Shown here: one piece after another, positions 58,331 to 64,000 of the stretch
Numbering within the stretch: the first letter of the stretch is position 1
Layout: each line of letters opens with the position of its first letter
NCBI GenBank assembly: GCA_940671915.1
Contig: CALNVZ010003433.1
Span: forward strand, 29,600,114-29,664,113
DNA: 64,000 bases
Reading direction: 5' to 3'
DNA from: Paracentrotus lividus
Lineage: Eukaryota; Echinodermata; Echinoidea; Camarodonta; Echinidae
The notes under the pieces: model-generated
Databases searched by the model: none
Told to the model about the DNA's origin: nothing
The model's input: only the letters and a program-made list of their open reading frames with translations
Translations under genes and position numbers: made by a program

Positions 58331-58848
58331 CTGCACCAGCTTGTCAGAGACGTCAAATCTGAAATATTAGAAGACACTATAAAGATACGATTAAAAACAT
58401 GCATTTTGTCACAAGAATTTGAGCAAAAAAAAATATGATGAAATAAATCAGAAGACAGAAATTAATACAGGAGGCACAATTAGTTAGCATTATGGCAATT
58501 ATCAAATAACGGGGCACAAAGGCCCAGGGGTCGCCGCCATGGCTTGCATCATCATGACTTTTTGTTGTAGCCTACCTGCTTTTGCCTTTTCGGCTATACA
58601 CTTGTCCTTGAGAGCCACTTCAGAATCCCAAAGTCGTGCCTCTAATCAATATTATTTTCTTTCAGATACAAGTAATCTAAAAGAAAATGGCGCCTATGTT
58701 TATTATTAGAATTAAATTTCAATTTTCATAATTTAATGTGATTGTTACTATCGTTGTAAATACACACAATTTACAAATAATAATGCTACTAATAGTGATG
58801 TCCTTTTCGCAATGCGCATTATATCAATCAATTGTACCACCTTCTATG
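58331..58848. other. Intergenic stretch between repeats
   Basis: No gene or recognisable repeat. Confidence 0.5.
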
Positions 58849-58985
58849 CACTGCTGTTGCTAAGCCGGGCATTCACCAGCAATCTATAAGAATAGACGGT
58901 TCATGGGTTCTCTAGTAACGAAGTATTCCATTAGCCTGTAATTAAAGAATGGAACAATGTTTCTAACCTACTCCTCAATGGCATA

Positions 58986-59227
58986 CACTGAAAACCTAAC
59001 CTCGTCCGTCAATTGACGGACTAGCTTTAAAGCTAGTCGGTCAAGACGGACTAGTTGTAAAGCTAGTCCATCATGTTAGTCCGTCTCGACGGACTAGCTT
59101 ATAACTGAATCTAAATCTCTCAATTTGACGGACTAGCTTTAAAGCTCGTCCGTCAAGCTTGAAACTCGTCTGTCGAGTTGACGAACGAGCTCACTACAAG
59201 TAGATAGACGGACGAGGTTTGCCTATA
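58986..59227. repeat. Palindromic GACTAGC array 2
   Basis: Starts CACTGAAAACCTAACCTCGT like array 1 and carries GACGGACTAGCTTTAAAGCT and related words; ends GACGGACGAGGTTTGCCTA. A short continuation TTAACGGACTAGCTTTTGAT follows the nested element at 60285, so the mariner-type element was inserted into it. Confidence 0.8.
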
Positions 59228-60279
59228 CAGGGTGTTTCCGAAAAAAGGATACCCAAATGTGGTCAACAATAATTTTTAAAATATTCCAATGGTGATTATG
59301 AAATTTTTATCACTGTAAAGTGAAACTCATTGCCATTCTAATGATACCTCGCTCACCTCACCAATGTCACGCATCACTAAACCCCATTGTTTTGAAAAAG
59401 TCTTGTAAAATTGTGCGTGGTTCACTTTCATGCACCTTGAGATGGTTTGTGTGAATGTGCCTGGAAAGGAAACCCAACTTTGATCATCAATAACTTCAAA
59501 AATATTTCAGTGGTGATTAAGAATTTAATATCACTGGAAATTACAACTCATTACCATTCTACTGATATCTCTCTCAGCTCACCAATATCATGCATCACTG
59601 AACCCCATTGTTTTGAAAATTGTCTCGTAAAATTGTGATAGGTTCTCTTTCATGCTCCTTGAGATGAGTTGCTTCAAAGATTCTTAACAAATCTAATTAA
59701 AGCATTCCAGTGACTGTAAATAAATGAGTTTGATAAATGGGTTGGAAATTTTTACTTATTTAGTCCTTTAATCTTACCATCAAGGTAATTTCAACATGTT
59801 ACTGCTCACGACAACCCAGAGAACCTTCAGTTCCCCGTGGATAATGTAAGAAGCATGACAGTGCATCAATCACAATTTTGCAAGATATTTTCAGAACAAT
59901 GGGGTTCAGTGATGTGTGACATTGGTGAGCTGAAAGAGATATCAATACAATGATAATGAGTGGCACTTTCCAGTGATATAAACGTCATAATCACTACCGT
60001 CATGTTTTTAAAATGATTGATGATGAAATTTGGGTTCCCTTTTTAGGCACATTGCAGCAACCCATCTCAACGGGCATGAAAGTGAACCACCCACAATTTT
60101 GCAAGACATTTTCAAAACAATGAGGTTCAGTGATGCCTGACATTGGTGAGCTGAACGGGGTATCATTAAAATGGTAATGAGCTGCACTTTCCAGTGATAT
60201 AAATTTTATAATCACCATGGTAATATTTTTGAAATTATTGATGATCAAACTTGGGTTTCCTTTTTTCTGGGTCACCCTG
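59228..60279. mobile_element. Mariner-type foldback element with doubled arms
   Basis: Ends CAGGGTG and CACCCTG with TA on both sides (59226-59227, 60280-60281). The left arm contains two direct copies of a ~225-bp unit (from 59250 and 59465). The right arm contains two copies in inverted orientation (to about 60040 and 60265). Unit words include GGTGATTATGA, CTCACCAATGTCA, AACCCCATTGTTTTGAAAA and CATGCACCTTGAGATGG. About 115 bp of unique spacer lies between arms. Confidence 0.8.
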
Positions 60280-60869
60280 TAAAGTTAACGGACTAGCTTT
60301 TGATATACATACACCTTTGCAATGTCGTTTTCAATTATTCATGAAAATTATTCCAAGGTTACTGAAATAGTGATTTATGATAATGCAAACTGTGTACCTA
60401 TCAAGCCAAACTGCCAAAGTATTTATAACGAAAGTTTGACAATAAATTTGATATGAAATTTCTTAAAATCCCCTTTTAATATTTACTAGTACTGTGAGTA
60501 CCGCCAACAATTATTGGTTGTGTTTTGTTTCTTTTGTGTAGTCTATTATTTAGAGCAATTCCATTATCGTCTGTATTGTAAATTATGTGCGTGTAAATAC
60601 ACGCACTTACTCCATTTATTCTGTTTCCGAACAGGATCAAGATTATTTTTAAATAATTAAATTTGTTTTGGCTTGATAATCTGAAAGTTTATTTCTACAT
60701 AACAACAAGTAATCTATAGGCCTATAGATCCTCAATATTGTCGTTCATTATTTAATTACAGGCTATAATTGAATACCTCGAACCCAAGAATCTCGTCTAT
60801 TCTTATAGATTACTGATGAATGCCCGGCTTAGCAACAACAGTGAATGAGCCATGCACCTTTCATTCACA

Positions 60870-60918
60870 GACAAAGTTGTTGCTAAGCTGGGCATTCATC
60901 AGCAATCTATAAGAGTAG
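60870..60918. repeat. Third copy of the CTAAGCCGGGCATTCA terminal repeat
   Basis: GTTGTTGCTAAGCTGGGCAT and onward repeats the left terminus of 58849-60843 in the same orientation, and forms a hairpin with the right terminus (60790-60843). Confidence 0.75.
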
Positions 60919-61377
60919 GGGAGACCTGGGGCAATTGTAACAGTTTTTTCCAAATTTGACCTATCAGTTTTTGAAGCTAAAATACTTGCTTTAATTAACT
61001 AAATAAATATGAATATGATTATCTTGAGCTTGACATATTGATAGGTTTGAGTTAAGTAAAACAAGTCATTTTGAAGCCATTACCTATTTCAAAACAGAGG
61101 TTCGAGTGTTACAATTGCCCCGTGACGAGGGCTAATTGTAACAGACGGTCGGTGGCAATTGTAACACATGACTTGTAACATTTTGTTTTTTTCTTTTATC
61201 AAAGCTATGTGCATCATACATGAAATATATAATCATCTATTAATCCACATAAACTTAATTTTATTCATTATGCAAACATGGTATAATTTTGCTTGTTACT
61301 AATTCCATTTTTATTATTTTTGACATTTTCCACTTGTTATATGCATAAATGGGACAAAAGTTAGTACGATAGTTTCT
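60919..61377. repeat. GGGGCAATTGTAAC-word repeat segment
   Basis: GGGGCAATTGTAACAG at about 60930, its mirror GTTACAATTGCCCCG near 61108, then CTAATTGTAACAGAC and GGCAATTGTAACACA. It looks like one end of a further dispersed element; the other end was not found. Confidence 0.5.
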
Positions 61378-61599
61378 TTTTTTTTTTTTTTTTTTTTAGG
61401 TTGTTTGTGGCTTCATGCCTTTATTACATATTGAGTGAATTTGAACTTCATTAATTTCAGATTCTTGTTCTTTAATCTACTTTGTACCTACACAATTATA
61501 TCTTTTAACCTGACAACTGTTGTATAAACATTTATTGTTAGGCTTCCGCCTTTTGACTATAAGCGCTATCTTTTGCATAAATAATAGTGATACATTTCT

Positions 61600-62040
61600 G
61601 AGAAGAAGTAAAATATACAGCTTTTTTTTTTCTTTTCTTTCTTTTTTTTGTAAAATCATATCTTCAAATTTACGCCATTTTTTCTTCTGGTTCAATAAAT
61701 CAATAATGTCTTTGCCCTTTTAACAAAACGTATGGACATATATTTTCAGCTATCATATTGAAATATATTTTTATTTTTTTTTTATGGGGGCTGCCATCCC
61801 TCTTCTCTTTTTTCCTCTGTTTCTTTCTTTCTTATCCTTTCTTTTTCTTCATTTCACTTCACTCTTTACTTTTTTTTACTTTCCTATCTGCCCTCCCCCC
61901 CTCTTTTCTCTCTCTCGTTTCTCTCTTTCTCTTCGCCTCTTTCTTTTTCTTTCTCTCTCTCTTCCTTTTCTGGTTTCTCGTCTTATTTTTAATATGTGCT
62001 TTTGTAATAATTGAAAATATCACAATCGGGGGGGGTCCTC
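61600..62040. repeat. Polypyrimidine (T/CT) low-complexity tract
   Basis: Long stretches of TTTC, CTTT and TCTC on the plus strand, closing with G8 near 62028. The hydrophobic F/L/S-rich open frames across it come from this composition. Confidence 0.85.
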
Positions 62041-62845
62041 ATTTTTTCTTTTCCATTTTAATATGACCCCCATTTGTAAATAGGTCTTTTGGTTTTCATG
62101 GGCTATTTCCTGTAGTGTTTTCTTTTATTGTGATTATCCAGTGAAATCGTCGATCGAATATGAAATAAATTATAATCATATGTTCACAGTTATTTATTCT
62201 CAATTGGTTTTGAGTTACTCATAGATAGGTTATCTATTTGGTGCCTTAAAAAAGAAACTATAATTGAGTTTAAGTGTCGATTCGAATGTTATGTAAGTTC
62301 TGATAGTTCTCTTCAGTAATGTTGATTAGTAATTTGAATAAATAAAAACTAAGAATAGTACTAAACTTTGAGCTTCTGTTACAGTGAATTATAAAAAATT
62401 ATGTAATATTTTTACAAACTAATAGGGACTTTTTTCGGTAAATATTTATAATATTTTCAATTTGCATTTCTAACATAAACGTATTATGACTGACAGTATG
62501 TTCGAATTGTTTTTTGAATTTTTCGCATGTCTGAATTTTATTAAAGTATTGCGTTATCCTTTTTGTTTTTTGTCGTAATGACAATTAATTATGCGACTAA
62601 ATACTTCAAAGTTAGATAAGTGTCTGAATACTTGAGCTTATCTAACCGTATTTTATGTCTGAGCTCTTTTCTTTGCTATTTTTACTTTTATATTCCAAGT
62701 CTACTCCTATTTTACAATATGGCTATTAAATAGAACGTGAATGGTCCTCTCTCTATATTTTTACTTTTTTTTTTCCAGTAAAGTAAATAAATTTTTATTA
62801 AAAAACACAACAAACAACAAATAATTAGCATACTTTAGGCTTTCT
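62041..62845. other. Non-coding stretch, nothing recognised
   Basis: AT-rich; no exon, RNA gene or clear repeat. Confidence 0.5.
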
Positions 62846-63134
62846 GGTATCTCACTTTGCGGAGACTGTCGTCCGCGAGTAGTAATGAATGGAAATTTTG
62901 TTTTCGTTTCGATCCGGACAGAATGGTATTTAAAACGTCGTCATATATTTTGCGAGACGTCTCCGGACGTCTCGCCACAATTTATGAAAAAATACCGTCT
63001 CCGAGATTTAGGGAGATGTCTTCCGAGACGTCTCTGATACGTTTCTTCTACTAATATTATTTATCGCATCGCGGCAGACGAAATTTCCTATTTCTGGTCT
63101 GGTGGTGTAGACGTCTCCGCGAAGTGAGATACCA
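62846..63134. mobile_element. Foldback MITE (TGGTATCTCACTT ends)
   Basis: TGGTATCTCACTTTGCGGAG at left is mirrored by CTCCGCGAAGTGAGATACCA at right. The interior has GAGACGTCTCCGGACGTCTC and related palindromes. 289 bp, no coding capacity. Confidence 0.8.
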
Positions 63135-63231
63135 CTGCTGAATTTTCATGTGGGTTATATGATGTTGTGTACCTTTTTTGTTTTTGTAAGCATTAATTGA
63201 AATACATTCAAAGTTATATGCTTCAGCTAAG

Positions 63232-63425
63232 GGTGCTATCTCCTTACGCGGAGAGCGTCTCAGCGTTCGCAGAATATGGTAGTTCTTGTCTCCGACGGAT
63301 AAATTAGTTAGATCTAGTAGACTCTCCGATTTACGTCTTCATTGAATGTTGGAGATTCGGATTTTTTTGTTTAAGATATAGATTGTCGCGGAGATACGTC
63401 TGTGGAGCGTCTCTAAACTACGCCC
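63232..63425. repeat. Related CGGAGA/GTCTC-rich segment
   Basis: TATCTCCTTACGCGGAGAGC at left and GTCGCGGAGATACG and GAGCGTCTCT at right share words with the element at 62846-63134. Possibly a diverged relative; ends unclear. Confidence 0.35.
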
Positions 63426-63593
63426 CAATGGTTCATTGAGGTTTCTGATTGTTTTATTATGTTTATCAGGAATCAACTAAATTCCGGGACATTATTGTAT
63501 ATGTGTTTTTATGTAGATGTGTGCAGGGCGCACGGAGTCCTGGGAGGCGCTTCGTCAGCGAACTGTACAAAACGGATTAAATGACACCTCACT

Positions 63594-63920
63594 TTGTGTT
63601 TTTTTAGTCTGTCATTACCCCCCCCTCCCCTACTTACCCCTCTCCACTTCGCCGCTCAGCGCCTTCCACTTCCAAAAACGCTCGCGCCGCTGATATTTGG
63701 TTATTTAATAGCTTGGTGTTGTTCAGCGGAATCTGTCTTTTACGAGTTCCCTACGGGAGTACTTATTAACAGAACGGGGCAATTGTACAGGCTTGTTTAC
63801 TATTATTTGCCTCCTGGCAGAGGTGGACGCTATTTATATTTGCGAGACGATTTTTTTCTATCTTTAGCTCGGTATTCGTCGAGTGTGAAAACTTTAGCAA
63901 AATATGGCCTAGAGACATAA
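63594..63920 (+). CDS. Unassigned 108-codon open frame
   Basis: I do not recognise it. The first 25 codons come from a T/C-rich tract. The rest reads FYEFPTGVLINRTGQLYRLV, then YYYLPPGRGGRYLYLRDDFF and ends ARYSSSVKTLAKYGLET. Residue use is more protein-like than in other chance frames here and the local GC content is higher. It could be a fragment of a gene or element that continues outside the window, or chance. Confidence 0.2.
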   Translation: MCFFSLSLPPPPLLTPLHFAAQRLPLPKTLAPLIFGYLIAWCCSAESVFYEFPTGVLINRTGQLYRLVYYYLPPGRGGRYLYLRDDFFLSLARYSSSVKTLAKYGLET

Positions 63921-64000
63921 TTTCTAAATACTATTCATAAATGACAGCCTTAGCTCATTTGCCTACTTATTAATGTTGTCTCAGGAAGAAAATTCATATG

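Larger units (their letters stand above)
58849..60843. mobile_element. Composite DNA element with ~95-bp terminal inverted repeats
   Basis: CACTGCTGTTGCTAAGCCGG at left and its mirror ending GCTTAGCAACAACAGTG at right; similarity continues through ATCTATAAGAATAGACG, GGGTTC and AGCCTGTAATTAAA (about 95 bp). Between them lie a GACTAGC array (58986-59227) and a mariner-type element (59228-60279). No target duplication was resolved. Confidence 0.7.

Noticed and set aside
61758-62066. 102-codon phenylalanine/leucine-rich frame resembling a membrane protein
   Set aside because: It is a translation of a polypyrimidine tract; hydrophobicity is a composition artefact.

Overview
This is an AT-rich, intron-rich animal genomic window. 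A frequent TACATGTA word, dense small inverted-repeat DNA elements, pyrimidine microsatellites, and an EPS8 gene near a secreted EGF plus fibrinogen-domain gene together suggest a marine deuterostome, most likely an echinoderm. The species guess is inference. No prokaryotic gene, CRISPR array, rRNA or tRNA gene was seen, and no retrovirus-like element was recognised.

Layout. 1-16378: no coding exon found. It carries a near-perfect 70-bp-arm hairpin element (1782-1950), a 1 kb Harbinger-like element with a Myb/SANT-like peptide relic (3930-4943), a decayed tandem repeat with a period of about 135 bp (5510-6060), a TTCGCG foldback element (7980-8175) and an element with 12-bp flanking duplications (14003-14164). 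16379-about 42900, plus strand: an EPS8-family gene of about 20 exons. It encodes an actin barbed-end regulator and signalling adaptor with a PTB domain, proline-rich segments, an SH3 domain and a C-terminal SAM-like actin-binding region. Intron phases agree from 19434 to the end. The N-terminal part (17799-18730) does not join cleanly: a frame ends in a stop and the first PTB exon changes frame once. Introns hold a tRNA-derived SINE and many foldback elements.

40888-47382: an AT-rich 3' flank or 3' UTR, then a 60-bp N gap (46159-46218) flanked by two copies of the same sequence, which looks like a haplotype or assembly duplication. 47383-56950, minus strand: a nine-exon gene for a predicted secreted protein of 400 residues, with a signal peptide, an unassigned cysteine-containing module of about 85 residues, two EGF domains and a complete fibrinogen C-terminal domain. 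All splice phases close.

53400-63150: a graveyard of nested DNA elements. A mariner-type foldback sits inside a palindromic GGTGTTAA-rich element (54011-55670). A second mariner-type element with a doubled foldback arm sits among palindromic GACTAGC arrays (57831-60300), inside a further pair of terminal inverted repeats (58849-60843). A last foldback element lies at 62846-63134. The window ends with an unassigned 108-codon open frame. The two genes face each other (convergent) and no functional link between them can be read from the sequence.

I found no clear new multi-gene system. The most unusual signals are the number and nesting of self-complementary elements, three tandem duplications of exon edges inside the EPS8 gene, and the unassigned N-terminal module of the fibrinogen-domain protein.
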